Source: Lamellibrachia satsuma (Eukaryota > Annelida > Polychaeta > Sabellida > Siboglinidae). Taken from it: a DNA stretch of 64,000 nt. The notes below the pieces were generated by a model, which saw only the letters and a program-made list of their open reading frames with translations, had not been told where the DNA came from and searched no databases. Below are positions 63,891 to 64,000 of this stretch, one piece after another. Position 1 is the stretch's first letter; every line of letters begins with the position of its first letter. The DNA lies in assembly GCA_033239005.1 (NCBI GenBank), contig BSQZ01000069.1, positions 3,136,001 through 3,200,000 on the forward strand, in the 5' to 3' direction. The translations under genes were made by a program, and so were the position numbers.

Positions 63891-64000
63891 ACTGAGAGCA
63901 CACACGAAGGCGCGCACAGACGCACACATACACACACACGCTCGCGCGTACGCACACACGAAGGCGCGCACTGACACACGCGCGCACTCACACACGCGCG
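63891..64000. repeat. (AC)/(GC) alternating tract at the right edge
   Basis: ACACACGCGCGCACTCACACACGCGCG-type sequence, strongly alternating purine-pyrimidine; it runs off the window. Confidence 0.9.

Overview
This is a 64 kb piece of a metazoan nuclear genome. Genes are split by GT-AG introns, and the window is crowded with minisatellites, long (AT)n and (AC)n tracts, tRNA-derived SINEs, LINE fragments and small inverted-repeat elements. The best guess for the organism is a cephalochordate (amphioxus). Two conserved genes (GCC2 and MRPL3) have recognisable chordate-like orthologues. Several introns carry minisatellites whose repeat unit includes the exon/intron junction, a peculiarity I remember being described for amphioxus ('mirages'; from memory, to be verified). 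A mollusc or another invertebrate is not excluded.

Layout. Positions 1-9,880 (minus): the 5' part of GCC2 (golgin GCC185), nine coding exons running off the left edge; three adjacent exons are recognisable tandem duplicates. Positions 9,900-13,380: the gap between two divergent genes, with a 50-bp minisatellite, a SINE body and a LINE remnant. Positions 13,381-23,176 (plus): a complete nine-exon MRPL3 gene (mitochondrial uL3m, 392 codons), whose introns hold at least four minisatellites that copy the splice donor or acceptor of the adjacent exon; another starts at the stop codon. Positions 23,177-32,550: mostly repeats, including a 5'-truncated Ty3/gypsy-type retroelement (minus) with integrase and one probable LTR, bounded by (AT)n tracts. 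Positions 32,876-40,723 (plus): a secreted C-type-lectin-like gene of three visible exons, with a long decayed LINE (ORF1 plus endonuclease/reverse transcriptase) antisense in intron 1. Positions 40,724-48,700: SINE and inverted-repeat elements and a 1.5 kb array of a 32-bp minisatellite. Positions 48,744-49,842 (plus): an intronless type II membrane PC-esterase-like ORF with an intact GDS...DxxH signature but one frameshift. Positions 49,843-56,690: repeats. Positions 56,693-58,165 (minus): an intact intronless NXPE-like gene (490 codons). Positions 58,166-64,000: repeats and unassigned ORFs.

The genes do not form one pathway: a Golgi tether, a mitoribosomal protein, a secreted lectin-like protein and two putative secretory-pathway esterase-fold proteins. 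The most notable theme is structural. In both conserved genes, intronic tandem arrays seem to have been seeded at exon boundaries, so a working splice site sits at the edge of an array of near-identical decoys; in one case (MRPL3 exon 3) a three-repeat shift gives an in-frame alternative donor. Coordinates of exons were worked out by hand from splice consensus and reading frame; no alignment or search was run.
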